Below, piece by piece: positions 15,560 through 24,504 of a DNA stretch of 64,000 nucleotides. The translations under genes and the position numbers were made by a program. The DNA comes from Bacteroidaceae bacterium (GTDB lineage Bacteria > Bacteroidota > Bacteroidia > Bacteroidales > Bacteroidaceae). The notes beneath the pieces were generated by a model, which was not told the origin of the DNA, searched no databases, and saw only the letters and a program-made list of their open reading frames with translations. Numbering within the stretch: the first letter of the stretch is position 1; each line of letters opens with the position of its first letter. The stretch covers positions 124,001-188,000 of the forward strand of contig JAFTNZ010000030.1 in assembly GCA_017451645.1 (NCBI GenBank), read 5' to 3'.

Positions 15560-16891
15560 ATGAATAGTTCTGTTTATATCTTTGGTAATCTTTTATCTGG
15601 ATACACACAATATCCAGATGAAGGATCTACATCATCTATTTTCCAAGAGTTTTGTACAAAAACAAAAGCTACTACTCAGATTGCCATCCACAGAGATGGC
15701 AATCTGATGTATTATGCCTATATAAGGAAGTTGGAGCAAGGAAAGCACATTGGGCTTTGTGTCCTTCTCAATGGAGTTGCACTAACCAAGTTTGAAGGAT
15801 TGTTTTCTCTATTTGAAAATGTCATTTCAAATCTTGTGACCAAGGGCTATCTGATTAAATATAATGAAAGCGGCAACTTGATTGCGAATACAGAACATCT
15901 GTATATGAAACGGGAAGAAATTGATTTGATTGCAGAATCTCTAAAAGGCGGATTTGATAGTATGAAATCCACAGCAATGAAATTACCTCCCGTTAATTAT
16001 GCAATCAGTAGTGAGTCCGTAAAAGAATATGTTGTTGAGGATGATGCCAAAGAAATATTGAAATCTTCCTATACGAATGGCTATACATACATCTATAAAT
16101 CAAAAGGCTTTAACACAGCGTTGATGAATAGCTATCAAGGGATACTTTCTAAAATCAGCAAAGAAAATGACTCTCTTAAAAAAGAAAATAGTAATCTGAA
16201 AGAAGAAAACAGAAAGATAAGGCTGCAAAAGAAACAATTCCTATATGTCATTATCTTATGCATAGCCGTTATAGGTTGTGGTGTAGGACTGCTTTTTTTG
16301 AATGATACGTTAGATATGACTCAAAACGAACTTGCGGCTGCCAACGATACTATAATAGTTAGGAATACAACAATTGATAGTCAGAATGCTCAAATTCTTG
16401 ATATGAACTCACAAATAAGTTCACTAAAAAAAGCATTGTTAAACGAAAAGGATAAGCGTGAATTAGCAGAAAGCAAACTGGAGAATTTGAATAGTTCTAT
16501 TTCATCTTCCATTCCCATGCTTATAACGGATATTGAAATCGCGAATGTTTATAATGATGGTTCATTTGAAACTAATTATGGCGGGGTTATCTATAGTTCT
16601 AACTCCATGTTTCTAAAGCCAAGAATAACATATACGGGAATCAAAACTGAAGAAGACATTACACTTTATGTAAAGCTTTACGGTATTTCAGGATCATTAC
16701 AAACAGGGAGTTCTTCACCGAGTGGGTACTCATTTTCTAGCAGTGTTACTGTTTCAAGTGGTAACAGCAATACATACGAACTTAAGGGTTGGGGAGGTTC
16801 TGATAAAGGTTTTTGGAGTCGCGGTACCTATCGCTATGAGATATGGTATGGAAACGTTTGCTTGAGAGCAAAGACATTTACAGTGTATTAG
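15560..16891 (+). CDS. Membrane-anchored coiled-coil protein, last gene of GTPase operon
   Basis: A 443-residue protein with an N-terminal globular domain (MNSSVYIFGNLLSGYTQYP start, residues 1-190), a Lys/Glu/Asn coiled coil (about 200-222), one transmembrane segment (about 226-247), a second coiled coil outside (TIDSQNAQILDMNSQISS) and a Ser/Gly-rich beta C-terminal domain. The layout of cytoplasmic domain, membrane, stalk and beta domain mirrors the 13553-15037 protein, suggesting a pair of related sensors or a heteromer. Not recognised by family. Confidence 0.75.
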   Translation: MNSSVYIFGNLLSGYTQYPDEGSTSSIFQEFCTKTKATTQIAIHRDGNLMYYAYIRKLEQGKHIGLCVLLNGVALTKFEGLFSLFENVISNLVTKGYLIKYNESGNLIANTEHLYMKREEIDLIAESLKGGFDSMKSTAMKLPPVNYAISSESVKEYVVEDDAKEILKSSYTNGYTYIYKSKGFNTALMNSYQGILSKISKENDSLKKENSNLKEENRKIRLQKKQFLYVIILCIAVIGCGVGLLFLNDTLDMTQNELAAANDTIIVRNTTIDSQNAQILDMNSQISSLKKALLNEKDKRELAESKLENLNSSISSSIPMLITDIEIANVYNDGSFETNYGGVIYSSNSMFLKPRITYTGIKTEEDITLYVKLYGISGSLQTGSSSPSGYSFSSSVTVSSGNSNTYELKGWGGSDKGFWSRGTYRYEIWYGNVCLRAKTFTVY

Positions 16892-17021
16892 TGGACGGCT
16901 ATAAATTCTATTACGAGAGAGAACCTGTGATTACGGTAGGTTTTTTTACGTCATCAACTGTTCCTTCCCAGTTTATACCGGCCATACCAATAATTTCAAA
17001 TCACTTTTTCCTGTATAAACA

Positions 17022-17048
17022 AAAAAAACACCCCGTTCGGTGCTTTTT
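17022..17048. terminator. Short two-way terminator
   Basis: A-run, CACCccgttcGGTG, T-run: a 4-bp (up to 5) stem with A and T tracts on both sides, between the GTPase operon and hipB. The stem is weak. Confidence 0.4.
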
Positions 17049-17062
17049 ATGATAATTATACG

Positions 17063-17127
17063 TATATTTGTACCCGAAAGGGGCGATTTTGCATCCCAGA
17101 GTTTGTTTTTATACCCGAAAGGGACGA
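17063..17127 (+). promoter_or_regulatory. hipB promoter with two operators
   Basis: -7 box TATATTTG (17063-17070) abuts the first of two copies of TACCCGAAAGGG(G/A)CGA, at 17071-17086 and 17112-17127, 41 bp apart. Each has the palindromic core CCCgaaaGGG. They flank the expected transcript start and lie just before hipB, so they are the likely HipB binding sites for autorepression. Confidence 0.75.
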
Positions 17128-17140
17128 ATAGAGAGATTGT

Positions 17141-17341
17141 ATGAATATAGGAGAATATATCCAAGCAAAGCGAAAGCTGCATGGCCTCACTCAAGTGGAG
17201 CTGGCCGAGCGCAGTGGTGTAGGCGTGCGCTTCGTGAGAGAACTAGAACGAGGGAAATCTACCGTACAACTCGACAAGGTGAATCAGGTGTTGGCCCTCT
17301 TCGGTGAGGAATTGTCGCCCACTAAAATCAAAATGTCATGA
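17141..17341 (+). CDS. hipB: HipB-type antitoxin, XRE-family HTH
   Basis: A 66-residue protein that is almost only a Cro/CI helix-turn-helix: GEYIQAKRKLHGLTQVELAE then SGVGVRFVRELERGKS. It should bind the repeated operators upstream and repress the module. Its last codons overlap the next ATG by 4 bases. It is close to the Y4mF/HipB group. In HipBST systems HipB lacks full neutralising activity, the small HipS doing that job. Confidence 0.85.
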   Translation: MNIGEYIQAKRKLHGLTQVELAERSGVGVRFVRELERGKSTVQLDKVNQVLALFGEELSPTKIKMS

Positions 17342-17652
17342 CACGGGCAAAGATATACATCAACGACACCCTCTGCGGCATCCTCACCGAGGATCATGAG
17401 GGATATCACTTCCAATACACCACAGAGTATGTGGCATCGGGCGGTACACCACTTGCTCCCACCATGCCATTGCAGGCTGAGGAGTACGTAAAGGAATTCA
17501 TGTTCCCCGTATTCGATGGTCTTATTCCCGAAGGATGGATGCTCGACATCGTAGATCGCAACTGGAAGGTCAACCCACGCGACCGCATGCGGTTGTTGCT
17601 CCTCTGCTGTAAAGATTGTATCGGAAACATAAGCGTGCGCGAATATGAATAA
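17338..17652 (+). CDS. hipS: HipA N-terminal domain protein (HipS-like)
   Basis: A 104-residue protein matching only the N-terminal subdomain of HipA (AKIYINDTLCGIL..., TPLAPTMPLQAEEY, FPVFDGLIPEGWMLDI). Separate expression of this subdomain ahead of the kinase is the HipBST arrangement, in which HipS acts as the antitoxin. It overlaps hipB by 4 bases and the kinase gene by 8, so the three are translationally coupled. Confidence 0.8.
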   Translation: MTRAKIYINDTLCGILTEDHEGYHFQYTTEYVASGGTPLAPTMPLQAEEYVKEFMFPVFDGLIPEGWMLDIVDRNWKVNPRDRMRLLLLCCKDCIGNISVREYE

Positions 17653-18613
17653 CAACAACAAACGATGCCTCTATTGCTACAAGGAGCTGCGAGGCATAGA
17701 GGGCGACTATCACCCCCAATGCGCCAGAAAACTGTTCGGTATGCCTAAAGCACCGATACTACCCTACACGCGGGACAACATCGAAAGCCTGGCACTGCAT
17801 ATCCTCGAGCGTAGCACCTCAGTCACTGGCGTGCAGCCCAAGCTCTCGCTCGACATCAACCGAGGTGGAAAGAACGAACCCGAGAAGCTGACCATCGTAG
17901 GGCTGTGGGGAAACTTTATCCTCAAGCCGCAAAGCCCTATCTACCGCGCCATGCCCGAGCTCGAAGATCTCACCATGAAGCTTGCCGCCACGGCTGGGAT
18001 AGCCACCGCTACCCACGGACTCATACGCATGGCCGATGGCGAACTTGCCTATATCACTCGCCGCATGGATCGTACCGCTGATGGACGCAAACTCTCGATG
18101 CTCGACATGTGCCAGCTTACCAACCGGCTCACCGAACACAAGTATCGCGGCGCCTACACACAGTTGGCCGAGACCATACATCGTTATTCCGCCACGCCCA
18201 TACTCGATGTGCAGCGATTCTGGGAGATGGTCATCTTCTCTTGGCTTACAGGCAACTCGGATATGCACTGCAAGAACTTTTCGCTCATCGAGCGCGACGA
18301 CATAGGCTACCAACTATCTCCAGCCTACGACCTGCTGTCTGTGCTACTCACGGGTATCAACGACCCCGACGAATTGGCCATGCCCCTCTGCGGGACAGCC
18401 GAGGAGGGCTCATCCTTCAGCGGTTTCAGCCGCTCCTCCTTCATCGAAGCTATGACATCTACAGGTATAATTGCCAGGATTGCCGAGAAGATAATAGACA
18501 AACTCGCTTCCTACCGCAACAAATGGTTCGTCCTAATCGACTCATCCTTCTTGACTGACGAGCTGAAGGAGGCGTATAAAACCCTACTGGATGAGCGATT
18601 GTCACGACTCTGA
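17645..18613 (+). CDS. hipT: HipT-like serine/threonine kinase toxin
   Basis: A 322-residue HipA C-terminal kinase. It starts with a zinc-ribbon-like C8-x2-C11 ... H23-x2-C26 extension. The Gly-rich loop SVTGVQPKLS carries the serine that is autophosphorylated in HipA/HipT. Catalytic residues are in GNSDMHCKNFSL (Asp206, Asn211), and the metal-binding Asp is in SPAYDLL. Known HipA and HipT kinases phosphorylate aminoacyl-tRNA synthetases (GltX, TrpS), halting growth; the target here is unknown. Fully intact. Confidence 0.85.
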   Translation: MNNNNKRCLYCYKELRGIEGDYHPQCARKLFGMPKAPILPYTRDNIESLALHILERSTSVTGVQPKLSLDINRGGKNEPEKLTIVGLWGNFILKPQSPIYRAMPELEDLTMKLAATAGIATATHGLIRMADGELAYITRRMDRTADGRKLSMLDMCQLTNRLTEHKYRGAYTQLAETIHRYSATPILDVQRFWEMVIFSWLTGNSDMHCKNFSLIERDDIGYQLSPAYDLLSVLLTGINDPDELAMPLCGTAEEGSSFSGFSRSSFIEAMTSTGIIARIAEKIIDKLASYRNKWFVLIDSSFLTDELKEAYKTLLDERLSRL

Positions 18614-18625
18614 TTCCCCCAATAA

Positions 18626-18667
18626 AATCCCCGAGGCTGCTCCGTGTGGGGTTGCCTCGGGGGGATT
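18626..18667. terminator. Hairpin after hipT
   Basis: AATCCCCGAGGC (18626-18637) pairs with GCCTCGGGGGGATT (18654-18667), a 12-bp GC-rich stem with one extra G. There is no clear T tract, so termination may be Rho-dependent or the hairpin may protect mRNA ends. Confidence 0.55.
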
Positions 18668-18732
18668 AGTGCTTATCTGTAGAAATCTAAAATATCGCTT
18701 GAAATATTTAAGGCGAACAGATGTTGGAATCT

Positions 18733-18789
18733 GAAAAAACAAAGGGCATGCCCATATTCCGGACACGCCCTTTCCTATTCACCGTCTGT
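18733..18789 (-). repeat. Island-flanking repeat, copy M, also minus-strand terminator
   Basis: A 57-bp sequence nearly identical to 27081-27135: shared AAAAAACAAAGGGCATGCCC, then GGACACGCCCTTTC and CACCGTCTGT. On the minus strand AAAGGGCGTGTCC...GGGCATGCCCTTT followed by TTTTTT is a good terminator for the WG-repeat gene. With the copy beside tRNA-Thr it bounds an 8.3-kb block. Confidence 0.75.
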
Positions 18790-18853
18790 TCGGAGGCGCA
18801 GGTGGGGGTGATATTTATCCAAATGCCCCCAATGTATTCACTTTCATGACAAC

Positions 18854-20020
18854 CTATTTTATCTGTTGGCCTTTTCCGTTGATAATGATACCTTGTGGCT
18901 GACAGAGGTACAAGTCTTCCGCAATGGCTTCGATAGAAGAGTATTCAGGCGGGGTGATCCGTTTCCCGTCTCTGTCTATCAGACCATAGTATTCATTGTA
19001 ATACCCGCTGCGCACCATGTATCTCTGACATTTGGCCACATCGTATATGGCAGAATTTGATGAATATTCATCTCCGTCTTTATCATTGTCCAGCTCGGTC
19101 GTAGCATAATGCATGTTTTCTATATCGTCTATTACGAAATCGACCAGAAGGTTGCCGTCAAAGTCATATCGCTTCGCTGTATGGTCAGGGTAACGGACCT
19201 CGATAACACCATCATAAATATCTATCAGTGAATTTTCCACATCGTACATCAGCTCCATGTTTTCCGAATACAATCCATATACATCGTCTTTCTTGACTTT
19301 CCAGAATCGGCATTCATGTTCGATGGCATCGTATTCTGGTGCCAACGCCCAGCAGCCTTGACGGTCTATCAAGCCGTACTTGTCATCCACTGTGTTTTTC
19401 ATCATACAATAGCCGTCGTGGAAGGCATATTGAGGTTCGTCATAATGGACTTCAAAATCCTTGTCTATGACAACATCACCGGAATGGTTGATGAACATGA
19501 GTTCATTATCCTTTTCCACTGCAGCCAGACCTTCGGAGAACACCCATGCTCTGGTATAGATGGCAGGGAGTGTCACTTCACCCGTGAATCTGTTCAAATA
19601 ACCTCTTTTCCCATTTTTCGAGAATACGGCAAGACTGTCCTTGTCATCTGACACAACAACCCAATCCACCTCTTCAACAATCACCTTTTTCAGATTCTTG
19701 TCATATACACGTCCTTTATCCCGATAATGGAGTTCCTGAAAGACAATGTGATTGCTCAGATAACTTATGCCACAAACTTCCTCAACGGTGTGAGGGCGAA
19801 TCCAATCACGGTACACCACCTCATAGCAAAAGACATAGACAAATGCAATGGTACATATCAGAAACAACAGTGTAAAACAAGTTGCGAATATTCGCCAGAT
19901 GACCTTACCGAAGGGTGTTCCCTCTTTATAGCCGAACAATCTGGCTATTTTCTGTAGGAACTGACAGATACCCCTGAAAAGAACAGTCAGCCATAATTTG
20001 AATGAGATTTTCTTTTTCAT
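18854..20020 (-). CDS. WG-repeat membrane protein
   Basis: A 388-residue protein with one strong transmembrane segment (about 46-68) after a basic cytoplasmic N-terminus. The large outer part has WG repeats (KNGKRGYLNRFTGEVTLPAIY, DDKYGLIDRQGCWALAPEYD, NEYYGLIDRDGKRITPPEY), each roughly 50 residues. Such repeats are found in extracytoplasmic proteins of unclear function, probably protein or ligand binding. It is the last gene of a three-gene set with a Sel1-like lipoprotein and a vWA protein. Confidence 0.82.
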   Translation of the reverse strand: MKKKISFKLWLTVLFRGICQFLQKIARLFGYKEGTPFGKVIWRIFATCFTLLFLICTIAFVYVFCYEVVYRDWIRPHTVEEVCGISYLSNHIVFQELHYRDKGRVYDKNLKKVIVEEVDWVVVSDDKDSLAVFSKNGKRGYLNRFTGEVTLPAIYTRAWVFSEGLAAVEKDNELMFINHSGDVVIDKDFEVHYDEPQYAFHDGYCMMKNTVDDKYGLIDRQGCWALAPEYDAIEHECRFWKVKKDDVYGLYSENMELMYDVENSLIDIYDGVIEVRYPDHTAKRYDFDGNLLVDFVIDDIENMHYATTELDNDKDGDEYSSNSAIYDVAKCQRYMVRSGYYNEYYGLIDRDGKRITPPEYSSIEAIAEDLYLCQPQGIIINGKGQQIK

Positions 20021-20024
20021 GATT

Positions 20025-20855
20025 CTAATCTTTAATGTTCGCTATTTTCTTCAATCGTTCCATTTCCTGCTCGTCACAACTTACCATGCCCTTTTTCCCA
20101 AAATGCCGATATATGCTGATTAGTCCATTGGCATATCTTGGAGTAAGCATAGCATAGGCATCTGCCTTGTAATAATACTCAATTGCCTTCTGTATGTCAG
20201 AGAAATCCTTGCTTTCCCAATATCTGCCGATATATGATTTGCCTATCTTCAGATTGAGGAATGGATATTTCCCGGCAAGACGGATAAGGCATTGTTCATA
20301 TTCATCTTTTCTGTCCTTCTCTTCATAGTATGCGATTTGGAACAGTGCAGCCAATTCGCTTCCTTCATTCTCTGCTTCTCGGATAACTCTCAAAGTACTA
20401 TCGGGTATTTCCTCAGATAGCATATTATTGCCAACAGCCTTTATCACCTTAGCTTCTGCAGGAATATGCATTTCGAGTTGCTCCAATTCCTTTAAAGCAT
20501 TTCTGTTGTAGGAAGAACTGAGTATTTCTGTAACCTTCCTGAATGGATGCCCCTCTTCGAAGAGTTCAACCACACTGTTGAAGTTCTCTCCTGTTTTGTC
20601 GCAATAATTGGCATACATGCAAATCATATTCAACCAACTCTTCTCAACACCGTCGCCATCACGATAACAGATAGCAAGTGATTTGTATGCATCAGCATCT
20701 CCGGTTCTCGCTTGTTGGACAAGCTGCCGAAACTTCATGCCGGCAGCTCGTGTCGTCAGTTCTCCATTCTGATTATCCAAGTTGATGGCATTGTCTTGAC
20801 ATGCATTGCACATCAACAAGACAATTCCGCAAATGGTTGCAAACAGTCTGTTCAT
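20025..20855 (-). CDS. Sel1/TPR-like repeat lipoprotein
   Basis: A 276-residue protein with a lipoprotein signal (LLMCNAC, Cys19) and paired-helix repeats: TGDADAYKSLAICYRDGDGVEKS is a classic Sel1-like unit, and weaker ones follow (SELAALFQIAYYEE, DIQKAIEYYYKADAYA). Such repeats scaffold protein complexes. It ends 4 bases before the WG-repeat gene begins, so the two are co-transcribed. Confidence 0.8.
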   Translation of the reverse strand: MNRLFATICGIVLLMCNACQDNAINLDNQNGELTTRAAGMKFRQLVQQARTGDADAYKSLAICYRDGDGVEKSWLNMICMYANYCDKTGENFNSVVELFEEGHPFRKVTEILSSSYNRNALKELEQLEMHIPAEAKVIKAVGNNMLSEEIPDSTLRVIREAENEGSELAALFQIAYYEEKDRKDEYEQCLIRLAGKYPFLNLKIGKSYIGRYWESKDFSDIQKAIEYYYKADAYAMLTPRYANGLISIYRHFGKKGMVSCDEQEMERLKKIANIKD

Positions 20856-20893
20856 GTCAGTTTTATCCTTATCAATTGTGTCACATTTTATAT

Positions 20894-21736
20894 TCAGACA
20901 TCATTCCTTTCTTTCCGATAGCTTCTATAAACAGCAGACATTTCCTCGTCAGCACATTTTTCAGCCATCATATCGAATTTCATTCTTGATTCCATTGACC
21001 CGCGAGACATCGTAGCGGCTTCAACCAAACGTGCGGTTTTATATCCGCTCTCGAATGGGACACTGATGCCATTGGTCATCTTCGACAACTCCTTGTACCA
21101 AGGTTCGTCTGTAATGGTCACCGTGTCAATCTTGATCTTCTCATGAGCAGCTTTCTCTGCTTCCTTACGCCAGTCTATCTGGTTGCCTACGACATAGTCC
21201 CTGTATGTGTAGCCCAATGGGTGCGGATTGGCGTCAGAAATCAGGAGTATGGCTTTGGTCGCATCTTCACGCCATGAGGTTTCCTCCACAATTTTTTTGA
21301 TGACAAGTTCGTAGAATTCGTCGCCATCGCCACCGCTTGTATTGCGGCTTTCACGTATGAACTTGATTATGTCGTTCTCATTGTCTGTCGGCATCAGGCA
21401 TTGATATGCATCGCCAAATTCTGAGGCACTCTTCATGTCGCAGTAATCGCCAAAGGCTACAATTCCAAGACGCAGGTTCTTGTTGTCTTTAAACAATCGG
21501 GGAACAAGTTCCGACACTTCCTTGCGCACTGCATCGATATAGGCAGCCATCGAACCGGTCGTATCGAAGGCAATCACCATGTCAAGCACTCCTATTTCCT
21601 TGGGAGCCACCTTGTTCAAGGATTTTTCATCCTTTGTTCCCTCCACTTTCGCATCTTCAACTTCCACGGTAGTCTTAACAGTTGTCTCTACCACGGTCTT
21701 CACGTTCTTCTTTCCAAAAATGTCTTTTAGTTTCAT
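20894..21736 (-). CDS. von Willebrand factor A domain protein
   Basis: A 280-residue cytoplasmic protein; the ATG at 21736 (MKLKDIFGKK) is preferred to a TTG 9 bases upstream. A Thr/Val/Glu-rich N-terminus precedes a vWA domain: the MIDAS metal motif FDTTGSM, the adjacent RLGIVAFGDYCD, and a third loop in KAILLISDANPH. It resembles vWA proteins of tellurite/stress and conflict operons, which bind partners through a Mg2+ ion. No ATPase partner is adjacent. The Sel1-like gene follows 38 bases later. Confidence 0.82.
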   Translation of the reverse strand: MKLKDIFGKKNVKTVVETTVKTTVEVEDAKVEGTKDEKSLNKVAPKEIGVLDMVIAFDTTGSMAAYIDAVRKEVSELVPRLFKDNKNLRLGIVAFGDYCDMKSASEFGDAYQCLMPTDNENDIIKFIRESRNTSGGDGDEFYELVIKKIVEETSWREDATKAILLISDANPHPLGYTYRDYVVGNQIDWRKEAEKAAHEKIKIDTVTITDEPWYKELSKMTNGISVPFESGYKTARLVEAATMSRGSMESRMKFDMMAEKCADEEMSAVYRSYRKERNDV

Positions 21737-21952
21737 AATCCTCAAATCACTTCATTAATACTTCCTTAATATATTTCAAACTGTTCAAATTCAACTTCAA
21801 TCACGTTTTTTTTCTCATTTATGCCATAAGAGAGCTGAAAGTAACCACATTTCTATCAATTATGCTACCAATCATTCTACTTTTCTTGCTTCGAAGACAC
21901 CCGGGTGCTCATTTACTTGACTTACGTTTCTACTTGCGAAACTTGAGTTAAA
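21737..21952. other. Intergenic region between vWA and DraG-fusion genes
   Basis: About 216 AT-rich bases with no ORF of note and no TAnnTTTG motif on the minus strand. A 10-bp palindrome CACCCGGGTG lies at about 21899-21908. It cannot be decided whether the vWA set has its own promoter. Confidence 0.4.
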
Positions 21953-24493
21953 TTACTTTGAGCCAATGCCTGCTGGTTTCATCTCACAGTAGCGCTCGTA
22001 CCACTGCAGTTTCTCGGGAGTATCGATAGGGTCATACTCACTGATGATGCAGCCCGTCGAGAGGTCGTCGGCAAGAGCAAGGATAATCTCCGATAGTTCG
22101 AGTGTATCTTCTAATTGCTTGCCCTCGGGGCAGAATATATGACGCTCTTTGATATGCCTGTAGCCATAAATTGCACCCATAATATTGCCGCAAACGGAGC
22201 CCGTCGAGTCGCTATCACCGTTGTGGTTGACCGAGGCAATAAGCGCATCCTCTACGCTGTCGATATGGCGAATGGCACAGAAGAGTGCAATGGCCCAAGT
22301 TTCCTCCGCAACCCAACCTTCACCAAGCTCACGGATGGCGTCAGCATCTGGGATATTGGAGTGTGCCAACTGTACAGCTTTCTCGGTCAGTTCCTTTAAG
22401 TATCGTTTGTCGGATTCATACTTGCCTTTATAGATCTTGTTAAGAATCTTCACAGTGTCGGCTACAATGTTGTCTATCTCCTCACAGACCTGTTTAGGCG
22501 ACATTGGGACAACTTTATATAGCAGCACCGTAAGTAGTGATGCGGGCAGGAAACCGAGTGGGTGCTTGTGGGTAACCTCTGCTATCTCACCACCAGCCTC
22601 TGCAAGCTCTTCGATAGAATAGCCATTTTCGTTTCTTGAAGCATATCCGGTATCAAGCAGAGCCATAGGAGCAACACGCATAATGCCACCGCAACCCTTA
22701 CTGTTGTTTTGCACCCTTTCGCCCCTGAACAGATTCTCACAAGCATTCAAACAGGTATTACCCGGAGCGCGAAGTTGCGCCATTTCGGGCAGGTCACGAA
22801 GCCAAGTTGGATGCCAATCGTCAATTAACATTTCGCGTTTCTTGCCTGTTTGCGTGTAATACCAATCAAGGTATGCTCCATCGACGTACTTTTCAGGACG
22901 ACCACCGATACCACGCATATATCCACGAGTAAGCCCCATCAGCATACCATTGGCCGTGAAAAGCGTCATCTGCGTATCATCGCTGATAAGAGCCTTGCCA
23001 TTACTATCAAGAGCAAACTTGGTTATCCCCTGCTCTCCAAAGCGTGAGAGGATTGCTCGACGACTCATAAACTCCACTTCGTAGCCAAGTGCATCACCCG
23101 CTGCACCAGCCATCAGCGAACCACGAATGGAGTCAGCGACTCGTCTGGCTTTATCTTCCTTGTATGACTTGCAGGTATTTATGAATTGCCCGATAAAGTC
23201 TGTCTGTTCCTTCGTCTCAGGGGTCTCTCTATAGGCAGATTTTGGCATCTGAGAGAAATTTCTGCGAAGGACCTCTAAAGTATGATTCAAGTCAGGCTCG
23301 TCCCAATTTTGTGACAGGTAACATGCCACAATCGTTCCGGTGCGACCTACACCGCCCCAGCAATGTATATACACATAACCATCCATCCTCTTGAGTTCCT
23401 CTATGCGTAGCAACAAGCGTTGGACGCTTTCGACACTTTTGGGTGCGCCACAATCCACTATCGGGAAACGGGTGTATGTTGTGTCACTTGGCAACAAGTG
23501 ATTATAAGGGCGAAGTTCGCCTTCCTCGGTAAGGTCGATGAAGTGTCGGATGCCAAAGTGATACATCTGCTCAATCTTGTTTTGGGCAAGTTCACCATTC
23601 TTATCACCGGGATATTCGCCTGCATAGAGAATTCCGTTGCCACAAACTTTGTATGACTGATTCAATGGGCGATTGATAAAAGCCAGGAAGCGGTCGTTGA
23701 TGTCCAATAAGTCGGATGGGAGAAGTTCTCTGCATCGCTCTTCAATCTCTGAAGATAGGCTACTGCTGCTTATCACGTGCGGTCTTTCTGTTGTTGCGAT
23801 TGATGCGGTCATACAGCCTATAGTATCAGAATCGCCACCCATTGACACTGCCAGGCGTATAGCCTTCTCTGCGCGATGCGGCTCTTGCAGGTATGCCATA
23901 ATAGCAATGGGTACACTTCCTTGACAAGTGACATCAAACGTGTAGTCTTGGCGAATCTCCCTTAAGTCAATATCAAGGTTATATCCGAAATTCTTTTCAA
24001 CAAATCGTTTGATTTTGCCTTCTACATCAAACATCTCTGTTCGCTTCAGATAGATAGCGGCAGCTATTGCTTGTGCACCCTTGATACCTTCGGGGTGATT
24101 ATGACTCACAGATGCTGTGATGCGAGCAAGCTCCAATGCCTCCTCCATTGAGTTGGCATATAAGCCCACCGGGCTCACACGCATAGCCGAGCCATTGCCA
24201 AAGCTATTGTATGGCTCAGGATTGTCGGTTACGAGCCACCTGCGGAACATTCCGCCATAGCCTGCATTGGGATACTTGCGCCCCAATCGTTGCATACACT
24301 CAACAAGACCTCGCTCGCTATGCGAAGGGTCGGTCATTAACCATTCGGCAACTGCCAATGTCATCACCGTATCATCGGTAAAGCGACTACCTTGGGGCAG
24401 TAACTCGAAATCCTCGGTCTTGACATTGTGCCACTCACGGGTAGAGCCGACAATATCACCGACTATTCCACCTAATATTTTATTGTAGTACAT
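21953..24493 (-). CDS. ADP-ribosylglycohydrolase - phosphatase - ADP-ribosylglycohydrolase fusion
   Basis: An 846-residue three-domain protein. Residues 1-280 are a DraG-type ADP-ribosylglycohydrolase (GDIVGS, FTDDT at 38-42, GGDSDTIGCM). Residues 285-430 are a dual-specificity phosphatase with HCWGGVGRTG: His377, Cys378, Arg384 of the HCx5R loop and an upstream Asp in FPIVDCG. Residues 445-830 are a second DraG domain (GAAGDALGYEVE, ISDDTQMT, HNGDSDSTGS). DraG enzymes remove ADP-ribose from Arg or from nucleic acids or small molecules; the phosphatase could act on a phosphorylated ADP-ribose product. All three active sites look intact. It lies 11 bases after the macro-domain gene and is its operon partner. 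Confidence 0.9.
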   Translation of the reverse strand: MYYNKILGGIVGDIVGSTREWHNVKTEDFELLPQGSRFTDDTVMTLAVAEWLMTDPSHSERGLVECMQRLGRKYPNAGYGGMFRRWLVTDNPEPYNSFGNGSAMRVSPVGLYANSMEEALELARITASVSHNHPEGIKGAQAIAAAIYLKRTEMFDVEGKIKRFVEKNFGYNLDIDLREIRQDYTFDVTCQGSVPIAIMAYLQEPHRAEKAIRLAVSMGGDSDTIGCMTASIATTERPHVISSSSLSSEIEERCRELLPSDLLDINDRFLAFINRPLNQSYKVCGNGILYAGEYPGDKNGELAQNKIEQMYHFGIRHFIDLTEEGELRPYNHLLPSDTTYTRFPIVDCGAPKSVESVQRLLLRIEELKRMDGYVYIHCWGGVGRTGTIVACYLSQNWDEPDLNHTLEVLRRNFSQMPKSAYRETPETKEQTDFIGQFINTCKSYKEDKARRVADSIRGSLMAGAAGDALGYEVEFMSRRAILSRFGEQGITKFALDSNGKALISDDTQMTLFTANGMLMGLTRGYMRGIGGRPEKYVDGAYLDWYYTQTGKKREMLIDDWHPTWLRDLPEMAQLRAPGNTCLNACENLFRGERVQNNSKGCGGIMRVAPMALLDTGYASRNENGYSIEELAEAGGEIAEVTHKHPLGFLPASLLTVLLYKVVPMSPKQVCEEIDNIVADTVKILNKIYKGKYESDKRYLKELTEKAVQLAHSNIPDADAIRELGEGWVAEETWAIALFCAIRHIDSVEDALIASVNHNGDSDSTGSVCGNIMGAIYGYRHIKERHIFCPEGKQLEDTLELSEIILALADDLSTGCIISEYDPIDTPEKLQWYERYCEMKPAGIGSK

Positions 24494-24504
24494 ACGTTTT
24501 CCTC

